The notes under the pieces are model-generated. The model searched no databases. It saw nothing but the letters and a program-made list of their open reading frames with translations, and was not told the DNA's origin. Shown here in pieces: positions 1 to 8,949 of a stretch of DNA of 36,892 nucleotides. The stretch's first letter is position 1, and each line of letters starts with the position of its first letter. This stretch comes from Succinivibrio dextrinosolvens DSM 3072 (GTDB lineage: Bacteria; Pseudomonadota; Gammaproteobacteria; Enterobacterales; Succinivibrionaceae): positions 1-36,892 of the forward strand of contig NZ_FUXX01000025.1 of NCBI RefSeq assembly GCF_900167015.1. The letters run 5' to 3'. The position numbers were made by a program, and so were the translations under genes.

Positions 1-282
1 ATAGTTATCTTTTGAATAGTCAACACTGTCCTCTAGGGCATAGATTTTATTGATAGCGTTGAATGCCGAGTAAATCAGATACTTGTCTGATGCTTCTTCT
101 ATATCCTTCATAACAAAGGCTCTGCATTCCTCATCATCAAGGACATCCAGCTTTTCACAGTAATTCTTAAAATCAAAGGCAACTATCAGATAGCGTCGCA
201 AATGGACCAGACAGTGCTGCAGTTTTGCTCCCGGATGCTCATCCAGCAGTTGCTCATATCCACTGAAGCCGTCAGTAACCGA
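1..282 (-). pseudogene. IS66-family transposase (tnpC) fragment, running off the left edge
   Basis: Read on the minus strand, an open frame gives VTDGFSGYEQL, then HPGAKLQHCLVHLRR, then a helical region with IYSAFNAINKIYALE. This is the central part of an IS66 DDE transposase, with the second catalytic Asp in the VTDGF block and the HxxxH/R-R stretch after it. The same protein segment recurs on the plus strand at 20200-20560 and in part at 9675-9750, so three copies of one IS family are present. Homology stops abruptly near 282, just upstream of VTD, so the N-terminal half is missing. The visible part is intact; the rest lies outside the window. Confidence 0.8.
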
Positions 283-305
283 CCAGGGTATTAAATTTAG
301 TAATA

Positions 306-340
306 GGTAAGAATCAGGTTAAATAGTTCTGATTTTTACC
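306..340. repeat. Inverted repeat (hairpin) next to the IS66 breakpoint
   Basis: GGTAAGAATCAG and CTGATTTTTACC form a 12-bp stem with one G-U pair and an 11-base loop. No T-run follows on either strand, so it is not a typical intrinsic terminator. It lies about 25 bp from where IS66 homology stops. The rest of 283-654 holds no gene that I can support. Confidence 0.5.
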
Positions 341-615
341 TAACCACTTACCATCCTTGCGGTGGAAATGTTCATTAAAAATTTAGTGTGACTATGTTCA
401 CGTTACCAGTTATAAATGCTTTTTTTATTGCTTTGAAAAAACACCTGTTAAACGCAATATAACGCTTTTTTAAAGAGGTCTTTTTTGAGGTGTCGAATTT
501 TGTCATTTAGAATGCTGTCGATCTCTACAGATCTGGAAATAGCCTTTACAGATCTTTTAAAGATGGTCAGACACTTAGAAATAAACCTTAAAAAAAATCA
601 ATAAAATCACTTTGT

Positions 616-647
616 TATAATACAGGTACAGGTATTGTAATAAAGGG
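616..647 (+). promoter_or_regulatory. Putative -10 box and ribosome binding site for the gene at 655
   Basis: TATAAT at 616-621 lies 34 bp before the GTG start, and AAAGGG ends at 647 with 7-base spacing to it. No good -35 is seen. The RBS supports GTG at 655 as the true start. Confidence 0.4.
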
Positions 648-654
648 AAAAAGA

Positions 655-1503
655 GTGGATATCAAAGAACTTAAAACTAGTTTTGATGAGATATCAAAGC
701 AGGTAAAAAAGGAGACTAAAGGTCAGCCTGTACTTGCCACTCTTTTTAATACATTATTAAGTCTTTTTAAAATTCTATTTGAGCTGTTCGCTGAACAATC
801 AAAGAGATTTGAAGAACAGAATAGGCTTATTGAGAAACTGACAGGACAATACGCCAATAAAGAATTCGACAGTCGAAAAGCCAATGATGAGAATATCAAC
901 GGGCGTCTCTCTGAAAAGAAGAAATGCGTCAATTCAGCTGACAAGAACCACGATAGAGATATTCCTAAAGAAGAAAAAGCCATGCCTCAGAAAGCTTTCA
1001 AGACCGAACAGCAGGTAAAAGTAATCGGCTATAACGGTGAAGAGCTTACAAAAGAAGAGGCAACTGATGAGGTCGGTTTATTGGGAATTGACTGTGTTTC
1101 CAATACTCCAAAAGCTCAGTTTGATACCTATTCGGAGAATAGGAATGTAGAGATTGTTGAAACTTCAAAGTTGGAAGGGGGCTTTGGATCGGTATTCTTT
1201 GGTAATAAAAAGAATTATTTTGAAATACCTGACGAGATGAAGGTATTCTACGGTGCTCATTTCTTATTTACCAGAAATATTCAGGCAGGGCACAAAAATT
1301 ACAAGATTTCTAATATTGGTGTTAAACATTTGAAATTTCTGTCATCTCACAGTTCTCCATTTATTGCTAAAATGTTTAAAAAAAACAGAAAGATGTGTTT
1401 TAAGTATAATGGAGTTGAACATCAGCATTTAAGCCTGCTACAGAGAATATTCTCAATAACAACTTATCATAATCATTATGTACTTTGTTTTTTAGGCTTG
1501 TAG
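655..1503 (+). CDS. Hypothetical protein with N-terminal amphipathic/coiled region
   Basis: Not recognised. It encodes 282 residues from a GTG start with a good ribosome binding site 7 bases upstream. Residues 20-50 are hydrophobic and Leu/Phe-rich, followed by a likely coiled coil (EQSKRFEEQNRLIEKL) and a charged, Lys-rich linker at about 75-115. Coil followed by a basic linker resembles the N-terminus of IS66 TnpC proteins, and IS66 debris lies 370 bp upstream, so this may be a transposase N-terminal piece. No zinc-finger or DDE motif is present. The last 30 residues look unlike the rest (Ser/Tyr/His then a hydrophobic tail) and may be out-of-frame sequence after a lesion. The start is credible; the C-terminus and function are uncertain. 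Confidence 0.45.
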   Translation: MDIKELKTSFDEISKQVKKETKGQPVLATLFNTLLSLFKILFELFAEQSKRFEEQNRLIEKLTGQYANKEFDSRKANDENINGRLSEKKKCVNSADKNHDRDIPKEEKAMPQKAFKTEQQVKVIGYNGEELTKEEATDEVGLLGIDCVSNTPKAQFDTYSENRNVEIVETSKLEGGFGSVFFGNKKNYFEIPDEMKVFYGAHFLFTRNIQAGHKNYKISNIGVKHLKFLSSHSSPFIAKMFKKNRKMCFKYNGVEHQHLSLLQRIFSITTYHNHYVLCFLGL

Positions 1504-1636
1504 ATGAAGTTTAAGATGAGGAATGCAGAGTAGATTGATAATTGTTGTATCTGAAATCTGAATTAACATTCTATAAGTGCTATTGTATGGTCATGTTTGC
1601 TTTACTACATAAGAATAGATAATTGGTTTATTAACA

Positions 1637-2035
1637 ATGAGACAATTCTACAATTACGATTTAAATTCAGTATCTGAAGAAGATGATGGCTTTTTTATTT
1701 CTTCCAAGGTGAAAATAAATCCTGAATCCATATTGGCTAGATTAGATTCTATAATCAGGCACTATGGTGAGGCCACTGAAGAGAATGAATTTGAATTTAG
1801 CTCTGATGTATCTGAGCTGGTTAGTCAGATTGAAATCTATGATCAGGCAATCATCAATAAATATAAAGCTTCAGAACCTAGAGAATTATCATCTTATTTA
1901 GGAAAGAATGATCATAGCAAAGATGCAATTGGACTCGTAGAAGAGTTTGTGGATGTTTTACAAGATATACCAGATGGATGTGCAGAGCTATTTCCGTTTG
2001 ATATGATTGATGAGCTTACCGAAGAGTTTCTGTGA
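1637..2035 (+). CDS. Hypothetical acidic 132-aa protein
   Basis: Not recognised. It is a small, strongly acidic protein starting MRQFYNYDLNSVSEEDDG and ending DELTEEFL, with no Cys clusters, membrane segments or catalytic motif. Codon use is ordinary for this AT-rich region. No clear Shine-Dalgarno precedes the ATG. A 20-bp stretch of the gene (1858-1877, encoding KYKASE) recurs exactly at 4963-4982 beside a transposon-like end, so a second, broken copy of this gene, or of a relative, existed there. It stands alone between gaps of about 130 and 220 bp. Confidence 0.5.
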   Translation: MRQFYNYDLNSVSEEDDGFFISSKVKINPESILARLDSIIRHYGEATEENEFEFSSDVSELVSQIEIYDQAIINKYKASEPRELSSYLGKNDHSKDAIGLVEEFVDVLQDIPDGCAELFPFDMIDELTEEFL

Positions 2036-2253
2036 GTTAATTAGTTATGTGAAGTAGAGTGTAACGCTGTTTTAGTTAATAATTTTTGGAAAAGTTTTTT
2101 ACGATAACAAAATCTAGACGATCATAATCTCAGATTTAAAATCCTTATTTATTATGGAGAGCTGGTGATTTGAGTCTGACAAAAAATATTTGTGAATTTA
2201 AAGATTTTTATTTTGAGTAGATTCCTTTCTGTTGCATTTTGGGAGGCTCCAAT

Positions 2254-2916
2254 ATGAAAAAAAAAACTTGGATTATAGATAAATATAATGAACTATCAAA
2301 TTGCTCTTCTCAAAAAAAGCTTATGTACACTCAAAGAGTGATAGATAGTTATTCTTCAGCAATTAATAATAAAATTTCATATTTGCTATTTTGTCTTCCT
2401 TATTTGTTTTCTTTGCTTTTTATTAAGTCTTCTTCGGGTGGAGAAATTTCTTTTTTACAAGGATTGCTTCTTTTTATAAACTTCGTTTTATGTGTGACAA
2501 GTGCAGTTATTATCTTATCAATCACAAGTAGAATTTTTGTTTTTTATGTATGGGGGATCTCGGGAATATTACTTGTAATTCTTTTGGTTGATTCTTATCT
2601 TCATGATTCTATATTGTATTTTTCTATCAATTTATCTCTTGTTACCATTGCAAGTATTTTTCTTATTGTAAAGATTTTTTGTGGAAAGAATAAGTTTAAA
2701 TTTTTGAAAGGAGAAGATTTTTATATTTCTATTTATCACGATATCTTGATTTCATCTGATAATTCTCAAAATAAAGAATGCTTTGATAAACTACTTGAAA
2801 GAGCAAATGAACTATATACTGTTGACAAGACCTCAAAAATAATCTTGATCGTTTCTTTAAACTTGTGGTTTCTTGTATTTATTCTTTATCTCCTTCAAAA
2901 AATCCAATGTGTTTAG
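2254..2916 (+). CDS. Hypothetical multi-pass membrane protein (220 aa)
   Basis: Not recognised. The ATG at 2254 is preferred because GGGAGG at 2241-2246 gives ideal 7-base spacing; an in-frame TTG at 2239 would overlap that site. The protein has a charged N-terminus of about 40 residues, then roughly four hydrophobic helices packed between residues 45 and 145, a soluble stretch of about 50 residues with Lys/Asp/Glu, and one more C-terminal membrane helix (IILIVSLNLWFLVFILYLL). Base composition is very AT-rich. Small membrane proteins of this kind occur as effectors in defence islands (for example SLATT-type), but no family motif is visible and the gene has no partner, so that is only a possibility. 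Confidence 0.55.
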   Translation: MKKKTWIIDKYNELSNCSSQKKLMYTQRVIDSYSSAINNKISYLLFCLPYLFSLLFIKSSSGGEISFLQGLLLFINFVLCVTSAVIILSITSRIFVFYVWGISGILLVILLVDSYLHDSILYFSINLSLVTIASIFLIVKIFCGKNKFKFLKGEDFYISIYHDILISSDNSQNKECFDKLLERANELYTVDKTSKIILIVSLNLWFLVFILYLLQKIQCV

Positions 2917-3592
2917 GGATGGTGTAATAAATAACTAACTTCTCAAACTATTTTTTTGATCTAATACTTTTAGAATTATAGAAAGTTATTGTATTCTTCT
3001 TGGTTTTAAGGGCTTTTTTATCATGAATATAGAGGAAACACCTCTAGATAAATTTATATTGTTAATCATGTCAATTACGATAAGAGGAAAAACAATTTGT
3101 TATTTTAATGAGCTTTGCCACTAATGATAGCCGTGCCTTAAGAGATTTTGGGTTTATGCTACCGTTCTGAGTAGTTACAAATTAGAATCCTATAAAAGGG
3201 AGCTAGAGTTTGCTAATAAGGAATTGCAATGTAAGAATGAGCAACAGAAAAAGACTATACGCAGAAAATAGTTTTTACCGAAACTCATTGAACCGCCTGA
3301 TGACGTTTTGGGTTATTCGACGGAAGGAAATCTTTCCCTCTTTCTTTATCACTGTCAAATCAATCAATTATTTTCATGTTTTGAAAATCCTCTTTTATGG
3401 TCAAAACGCAGTTATACTATAAGGAACAGATATATTTGCTGTATAGTTTATTAACAGATAGTTTTACGAATTAAATTTTTGATGACTTTATCTAAAGATT
3501 GACTGCTTGGTTGTAATTATATAGATACCTTCGATTTTCAATTGCATATCAAGATCATTGGAATGAAATTAATATAATAAGCTATTTTTTAT
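2917..3592. other. Gene-poor gap with one transposon-like inverted repeat
   Basis: About 675 bp without a supportable gene. It contains the left arm of a 27-bp inverted repeat (3156-3182). Just after it is a short degraded frame (about 3168-3265) reading SYKRELEFANKELQCKNEQ then a stop, coiled-coil-like as in transposase N-termini. A 70-codon frame at 3210-3422 lacks an RBS and similarity and is probably chance. Confidence 0.5.
3156..3182 (+). repeat. 27-bp inverted repeat, left arm (transposon-like end)
   Basis: It matches the reverse complement of 4992-5018 at 26 of 27 positions (only C/A at 3167). The core TGAGTAGTTACAAA resembles TGAATAGTTACAAA at 18036-18049, which lies directly after an IS66-like transposase C-terminus. 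If the tip is GTTAC, as that context suggests, this is a right end of an element lying to the left. Confidence 0.7.
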
Positions 3593-4795
3593 ATGGAAGT
3601 TATAAAAGCTTTAGAACTGTTGTTAGATAGAATACGCCAATTTCTAAGAAAAGACTCTGACATATATGGTCAATACGAGGTTCTACCTTCTTATTGTATG
3701 TATTCTAATGATAAGTTTTTTTATAAAGAAATACAAAGTTGTATTGATTTTATTAAAAACAATATAACTAATAAAGATTTGCTTGATTACATAAGAAAAA
3801 GTTATTTTTATAGTAAAAAAGACTGTCCTGAAAGTTGTTTTTCTATTTCTTCATCCAGAATAGACTGTTATAAGAAATTTCGTACCTTTAACTTTCATGA
3901 AGAGCAGTTTGATGATTATTATTTCTTCTCATTATTTGTTATTTCTTTTGACTATTACAAAGCAAACAATGATCATATTGTGCATAATAACGTACTTAGT
4001 AAAGATGATATTATCAAGCTATATGAAGAAAAAGGAGTTAAGATTTTAAACGATGAAGAATTTTATAAAAATGGCTTAGTTACATTTAATCCGGATTTTC
4101 ATTTGTTAGATGTGGATAATTATAACCGGATATTGACTGATCAAAGATTAGATAAATCCTTCAATCTAGAGATTGATTGGATTATTGCTAGAGAATTAAA
4201 AAAACTTTTAATACAAAAAAAAATTAAAAAATTATCATTTCGTCCTATAAGTATTTCTGAATGCATATTTGGTTTAGAGGAGTTTCAAACAGGACAACCA
4301 TTTAATTTAACTTATGATAATTTAAAAAGTCGTATAAATGTTTTATTTCTTGCGAATGATTACGAAGTATCCTTCAAAGATAAACTATTTGTTAAAACTG
4401 AAGCAAATTCGATAACTTTTGAAGAAATATACGATGAAGAACATGTTGAAACTATAGACAATTTCTATTTGACAAGGCTTGTTCATTTTCAGCTTGAAAA
4501 AAAAGATAATACTTATTATATAACTCACTTTGACTATGAAAAAATATACTATAGTAAGCGGAACTACTCTTTAAAATTAAATAAAATTAGTTTAAAGGGG
4601 GAGAAAAAGGTTAAGTATTTTAAAGTTGATTTTGCAAGGATTCCTCTTGATTATGAGATTACTGTTCCTTTATATAATGAACATAATAAAAAGGGGTTGT
4701 TTATTTACCTAATTGTTCATAACACATTTATTTATAAAGATCTTGTTAATGAATACTTTTCTAAATACTTTAATACTGGAATAGGACGCAGATAG
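3593..4795 (+). CDS. Hypothetical protein, 400 aa, between inverted repeats
   Basis: Not recognised. A soluble protein rich in Lys, Asn, Tyr, Phe and Asp with no signal peptide, membrane span, Walker motif or metal cluster. It begins MEVIKALELLLDRIRQFL and ends at a clean stop. Helical N- and middle parts are followed, from about residue 240, by a likely beta-rich C-terminal third with alternating hydrophobic and charged residues (YITHFDYEKIYYS, ITVPLYNE). Base composition is among the most AT-rich in the window, unlike metN or uvrC, which suggests recent transfer. No convincing ribosome binding site is seen before the ATG. It sits alone between the two arms of a 27-bp inverted repeat and next to an IS3-family relic. 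Defence-island cargo is plausible but unproven. Confidence 0.55.
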   Translation: MEVIKALELLLDRIRQFLRKDSDIYGQYEVLPSYCMYSNDKFFYKEIQSCIDFIKNNITNKDLLDYIRKSYFYSKKDCPESCFSISSSRIDCYKKFRTFNFHEEQFDDYYFFSLFVISFDYYKANNDHIVHNNVLSKDDIIKLYEEKGVKILNDEEFYKNGLVTFNPDFHLLDVDNYNRILTDQRLDKSFNLEIDWIIARELKKLLIQKKIKKLSFRPISISECIFGLEEFQTGQPFNLTYDNLKSRINVLFLANDYEVSFKDKLFVKTEANSITFEEIYDEEHVETIDNFYLTRLVHFQLEKKDNTYYITHFDYEKIYYSKRNYSLKLNKISLKGEKKVKYFKVDFARIPLDYEITVPLYNEHNKKGLFIYLIVHNTFIYKDLVNEYFSKYFNTGIGRR

Positions 4796-4830
4796 CGGAA
4801 CAAATTATCCCAAGAAAAATTTCCTAAAAC

Positions 4831-4920
4831 GGAAATCTTCTTTCGATATTGATAAGGAGACTGCATCCCTAAAGCGGAATGTGGTCTAAAGTCATTATAG
4901 GGGAGTTCTATAAATTAAGG
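4831..4920 (-). pseudogene. IS3-family transposase (orfB) C-terminal relic
   Basis: The minus strand reads LPYNDFRPHSALGMQSPYQYRK, the signature C-terminus of IS3-group integrase-type transposases (YN..RPHSALG..P..Y). Only about 25 codons survive, with no upstream catalytic core and no IS ends seen. A CCTGC-GAA-GCAGG mini-hairpin lies just beyond at 4934-4946. Confidence 0.75.
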
Positions 4921-4991
4921 AAAAGAAAAAGATCCTGCGAAGCAGGTCGTGTCAAATTTGCGTAAATATAAAGCTTCAGAACATACAGAAT

Positions 4992-5018
4992 ATTTGTAAC
5001 TACTCATAACGGTAGCAT
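4992..5018 (-). repeat. 27-bp inverted repeat, right arm (transposon-like end)
   Basis: Partner of 3156-3182. The bases immediately to its left (4963-4982) are a 20-bp exact copy of part of the gene at 1637-2035, so the element end at GTAAC (4996) appears to abut a target that was another copy of that gene. This supports GTAAC as the transposon tip. Confidence 0.7.
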
Positions 5019-5047
5019 TCACCTAAATTCGAAAATTTTACCGATCA

Positions 5048-6166
5048 ATGCGAGTGAGATCTATTCCTATGAATGATAAAAATTCAAAAGATTTTTTACT
5101 TGATTGTTATTTTGACCTTAGAAGTTGTTTTGACAACGTAAAGCAAGAATTTGTTTCATACAAAGGAATGCTTGTTCCTTTTACTCAAAATAAAATTCTT
5201 TATCATTACTGTACAATAGATGCTTTTTATAACATTATAAAATCAAATTGCTTTTGGCTATCTTGTCCAACATATCTTAATGACTTAACAGAATTTAAAT
5301 ACTCTCAAAAAATTTTTTTTGAGAATATTGCCAAATATAAGGAAAGTTTAGTTAAAACTAAAGTGTCAAAAGATGAATCCTGTTTCTCCAATATGTTGAA
5401 TGACATGCTTTCAAGGTTTTCTAATTACTTTGAAAATAGAGAGAAAGAACTGGATTATAACAATCAATCCTTTTTAATATGTTTTTCCTCTGAAGGGGAC
5501 TCTTTGGCAATGTGGAATAGCTATATAAGCAATAATACCGGAGTTTCTATCGGGCTTGATTTTTCCAAAGAGGACTACTTTATAGAGTTAAATTCCGCAG
5601 ACTTTAGGGAAAAGGTTTCTCCCTTTAACCAGTTACCAAAGGGGGCATTTTATGATATCAAGTATTTTGACAAGCCAGTGCTAGAAAATAAAATAGGTGA
5701 GCTTTTAGAAAATATCCGTGAGGTTTATCTCTTAGATTTGATGAAGTTAAAAAAAGCGGATAAATATAGCATAGACAATTTTAATGAATATTTTTCCTCG
5801 AACTGTTACTTAAATTTTCTTGATTTATCAATTTATATTAAAGATTCTAATTTTCAATTTGAAAAGGAAACAAGGTTTATATCCTCTAATTTTGAGAAGG
5901 ATGATATAAAGTTCAGAGTCAAGAATAATTTTATTGTGCCATATATTGAATTTCCAAAATTACCAAGTAATTACATGGAAGATAAGTCTGAAACTGAGCG
6001 TCGATGTTCATATAAAATTCCAATTGTTTCTTTGACACTATCTCCAGGCTGTTCAGAAGCTAATTTAGTTATACATAGTTTAAAATCATATCTGTTTTCA
6101 AAAGGTTATGATGTTAATAAAATTCAGTTTAAAGAATCTGAAATACCTTTTGTTTCTAGATGTTAA
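5048..6166 (+). CDS. DUF2971 family protein
   Basis: A 372-residue DUF2971 protein. Visible family features, in order, are YHYCTIDAFYNII followed by SCPTYLNDLTEF (about residues 51-82), CFSSEGDSLAMWNSY then GVSIGLDFS (about 145-180), and FEKETRFIS (about 275). DUF2971 proteins are of unknown biochemistry; several occur in defence islands and some are annotated as abortive-infection-like. No membrane segment or signal peptide is seen. An alternative ATG at 5069 (MNDKNSKDF) has a GAGTGAG-like site about 9 bases upstream and may be the real start. The gene begins 30 bp inside a transposon-like end and has no close partner, as an IS21 relic follows. The family call is firm; the role is inferred. 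Confidence 0.85.
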   Translation: MRVRSIPMNDKNSKDFLLDCYFDLRSCFDNVKQEFVSYKGMLVPFTQNKILYHYCTIDAFYNIIKSNCFWLSCPTYLNDLTEFKYSQKIFFENIAKYKESLVKTKVSKDESCFSNMLNDMLSRFSNYFENREKELDYNNQSFLICFSSEGDSLAMWNSYISNNTGVSIGLDFSKEDYFIELNSADFREKVSPFNQLPKGAFYDIKYFDKPVLENKIGELLENIREVYLLDLMKLKKADKYSIDNFNEYFSSNCYLNFLDLSIYIKDSNFQFEKETRFISSNFEKDDIKFRVKNNFIVPYIEFPKLPSNYMEDKSETERRCSYKIPIVSLTLSPGCSEANLVIHSLKSYLFSKGYDVNKIQFKESEIPFVSRC

Positions 6167-6618
6167 AGTTCTTTTTTAATACCTTGAATTATGACATCTC
6201 TATGATATAAGCCTATGGGGATGGGAGTAAAGGCTTTCATCTTGGGCAAATAAGTCCAAGAATCTTATTCATATCTTTATAAATAACGGTGCTCATGAAA
6301 CCGTCAGTGGTATGCCTACAGTTGCAGCAGATATTGATTGAGAGAAATTAAAAAAGAGCCTCACGGATCTTGTAACTGGTCCGCAGCGATCTTGTATGAG
6401 GTCATCAATAATCTTGTAGTCCTCACTGGCCGGAGGTAAGTCCGACCGTATAAATGAACTACAGTAGAATTTCTCTCCTTAATAAATCGCATTCTAACTC
6501 TTTTATCCTATATTCAAGCTCCTGGATTTGAGATTTTGCTCCCATATTCAACCTTAGTTGCTCATCTAAAGACTCTTTACTTTAAAGAAGCGCAGTACTG
6601 TTTCATTATAATTCTTGT
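6167..6618. other. Gap with unrecognised, slightly GC-richer debris
   Basis: No gene is supportable. A segment at about 6290-6450 is less AT-rich than its neighbours and open in one minus-strand frame (reading SDLPPASEDYKIIDDLIQD), but with no start, RBS or recognised family. It is probably decayed mobile-element sequence belonging with the IS21 relic to the right. Confidence 0.35.
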
Positions 6619-6843
6619 TCAGAATTGCGTCCTTTTCCAAAAGTATCTTTTTCTCCTGCTTGAGTTTACATAGAATCGAACCTCTTTTTTACGCTCAACA
6701 CTCTGAATGGAGTTGAGGTAATCACACATCAGATCTAGAAGTTGATATGAGGATGTATTAGTAAGCAACAGCTCTGCAGATAATGGGATCTGCTTACTGA
6801 TTACTTTGCTTAATACAGCATTGATACTTAATGTATTTATCAT
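6619..6843 (-). CDS. Small ORF overlapping the istB relic
   Basis: Encodes 74 residues beginning MINTLSINAVLSK. Its ATG overlaps the TGA stop of the istB relic (ATGA on the minus strand), suggesting translational coupling within one mobile element. The middle (SYQLLDLMCDYLNSIQSVERKKE) resembles the helical N-terminal region of IstB-type helper ATPases, so it may be part of a second, truncated istB. No Walker motif is present. It may not be expressed now that the element is broken. Confidence 0.35.
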   Translation of the reverse strand: MINTLSINAVLSKVISKQIPLSAELLLTNTSSYQLLDLMCDYLNSIQSVERKKEVRFYVNSSRRKRYFWKRTQF

Positions 6844-7265
6844 TTGATTTTCTCTCCTGACACTTCGTCAGCAGAACCTCTCCAGGAGTTGCCTTTTAAT
6901 GAAATTTCCCAGTCGCAGTCTCTAAAGAGGCGATCTGCAGGGGCATCTCTGATTGGAGATTAATCAATAACGCTTTTCAGTGCTTTCTTCTTCAGCTGTG
7001 ATGTAATAATGGTTGAACCAATCCCGTACCTGGCATCTGCAATCTCATTAAGACCTGCCACTACGCTGTCTGATATTTTTGTAAGTATGTAATCGTCGAT
7101 AATTACCAGGCGGATGCGTCCAAGTTTATCAGTAAATCTTGCCAGAGCAGACTTGTCCTTTGTTTCAATCAGAACCATCAGTTCATTCATTCTGAAAAAC
7201 ATGGCAGAATATCCTTTACTCATGGCCTCTATAGCTGTAGCACTGGCAAGCGCTGTCTTACCTTA
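6840..7265 (-). pseudogene. istB: IS21-family IstB helper ATPase relic
   Basis: The minus frame reads GKTALASATAIEAMSKGYSA, then a Walker B block LGRIRLVIIDDYIL, sensor-like STIITSQL, and the C-terminal IstB signature DAPADRLFRDCDWEISLKG followed by SWR. IstB is the ATP-dependent helper of IS21 transposases. The gene is broken: the N-terminus and the first glycines of Walker A are missing (a stop sits just before GKT near 7265) and an in-frame TAA interrupts it near 6960, after VID. No istA is found upstream, so this is a dead fragment. Confidence 0.8.
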
Positions 7266-7547
7266 ATGTAAAGCCTAACATTATGCAAAAACATACATCT
7301 CAAGCACTCTTGCAAATGCAGCAATGGAGCAGTTTTTAAATACAAATGTATCAGGTTGCCTGATTTAATTTAGGACTTTGAAGAAAGTCCAATTCAGAAA
7401 TGCACTTTAAAAGTTACTATTTTATATCTAGATAAGAATTCAAAATTAGAGGAATGATATAGTAAAATTCCTTTGAAATAATCCATCCTGCTGTAAATGA
7501 ATGGTAATGACAAATAAAGTGTTTTGTTGTGGATAGATGAAAGTATT

Positions 7548-8819
7548 ATGAATGATATTTTGATTGTAGGAAATGGATACGATTTAGCAAAAGGTCTTAA
7601 TACTCGCTTTAGTGATTTTTTTCTTCCAATTGTTCGTCAGTATGTAATTTGGTTAGAAAATGAGTTTAATAATCAGAATCTAGCACCAGATATTCAGAAA
7701 TATTGCTACGTCCTAAAACAAAAAATTCCTCATTTACCTGATTTTGTAGTAAAAAATGAAGATGAATTTTTTAATAACATTTTTATTCAAATTGTTCTTA
7801 ATAAATTTTTTCCAATTGTAAATTTATTGAATTCAGTTTTGAGCATAAATGACCAATTATTTGATGCGACTGTTTCTACTGTTTTGTCAGAAGGTATTGC
7901 ATATTCTCCTTATTATGACAATAAGGATATAAATTTTATCGTTACAAACATAAGAGAAGTTTGTTCTCTGTTACAAGATAATATTATAAGCTCTGATATT
8001 TTTTGGTTGGATATTGAGAGTCTGATAAAAGATATTGTTACTGACAACCTCACTAAATATCCTGTAAATTCAGATATCAATATAAATTGGAATTTATTGT
8101 ATGAAACAGTTAATCGTATTGAGAGTAAAACAAATTTAACGAAGAATAAGACTGAAGACTTAAAAAAATATAAACATGTTTCACTGAGCGAATGTTTGCT
8201 TGGACTAGATATGTTCAAGGAATTGTTTTGCGAATATCTCGAGATAGAAGAAAATAAATATAAATCAGGAAAGTCAAAAGAGATTTATTTAAAAGATAAG
8301 TTTTCTCATGTTATCTCTTTAAACTATACCTCGACATTTATGAATTCTTTAAAAAGCTCCGTTCCGTATAAGAGACAAGAAGACAGAATTTGTTATGTTC
8401 ATGGAGATCGTGTCTCCAAAAATATTGTCATTGGAACAGAATCTTTTTATTTTGAAGAGAATTCAAGAAGTGAAACAAATATTGAAAAGATACCTTTCTT
8501 TAAGTTTTTTCAAAAAGTCCTAAATAAGACCGATGATAAATATCTGCAGTGGTTAGTTGAGGATGAATTTTCTCTGACTTTCTTTGGTTTCTCTTTTTCT
8601 CAAAATGATTTTGATTTTATCCGTGAGCTAATTATTTACGACGACGGAAATTCTTCTTCAACAAATCATGGTCAGGTTAGAAAAGAGCTGAAGTCTATTA
8701 TTATCTACTGTAAAACCGAAAAGGATAAATTCCATTATCTTGTTAATTTAGCAGCATGCCTTGGAAAGAAGCATTTGAGTTCCATTAAAGGTATTCTTCA
8801 TTTTGAGCCTATTAAATAA
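7548..8819 (+). CDS. abiH: AbiH family abortive infection protein
   Basis: A 423-residue protein with the hallmarks of AbiH (bacteriophage abortive infection, Pfam AbiH). It starts MNDILIVGNGYDLAKGLNTRFSDF, with a glycine-rich nucleotide-binding-like loop directly after the start. Later come FSHVISLNYTSTFMNSL (about 255-270), CYVHGD and IVIGTES (about 285-305), and FFGFSFSQNDFDFI (about 345-358). The last three resemble the TNYD, HG and GYS.SD positions of SIR2-like folds. AbiH proteins stop phage multiplication by an unknown mechanism. The ATG at 7548 is chosen because family members begin within a few residues of the GNGYDLA loop; an upstream TTG (7524) is also in frame. The gene stands alone between IS21 and IS66 relics. 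Confidence 0.9.
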   Translation: MNDILIVGNGYDLAKGLNTRFSDFFLPIVRQYVIWLENEFNNQNLAPDIQKYCYVLKQKIPHLPDFVVKNEDEFFNNIFIQIVLNKFFPIVNLLNSVLSINDQLFDATVSTVLSEGIAYSPYYDNKDINFIVTNIREVCSLLQDNIISSDIFWLDIESLIKDIVTDNLTKYPVNSDININWNLLYETVNRIESKTNLTKNKTEDLKKYKHVSLSECLLGLDMFKELFCEYLEIEENKYKSGKSKEIYLKDKFSHVISLNYTSTFMNSLKSSVPYKRQEDRICYVHGDRVSKNIVIGTESFYFEENSRSETNIEKIPFFKFFQKVLNKTDDKYLQWLVEDEFSLTFFGFSFSQNDFDFIRELIIYDDGNSSSTNHGQVRKELKSIIIYCKTEKDKFHYLVNLAACLGKKHLSSIKGILHFEPIK

Positions 8820-8949
8820 AAATAATGAAGCGTAAATGTTGATTATCTTGTTCCTTGGTATTGTAGCCTGCTTTATTGGTATTTAATGTTGGCAATAAGC
8901 CATACTATGTAATCGTATCCAGGTAATCCCTTGATCAGGCAGCAGCACA

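Noticed and set aside
3210-3422. A 70-codon open frame as a gene
   Set aside because: No ribosome binding site, no recognisable motif and unusual composition; a competing frame carries transposase-like coiled-coil debris.
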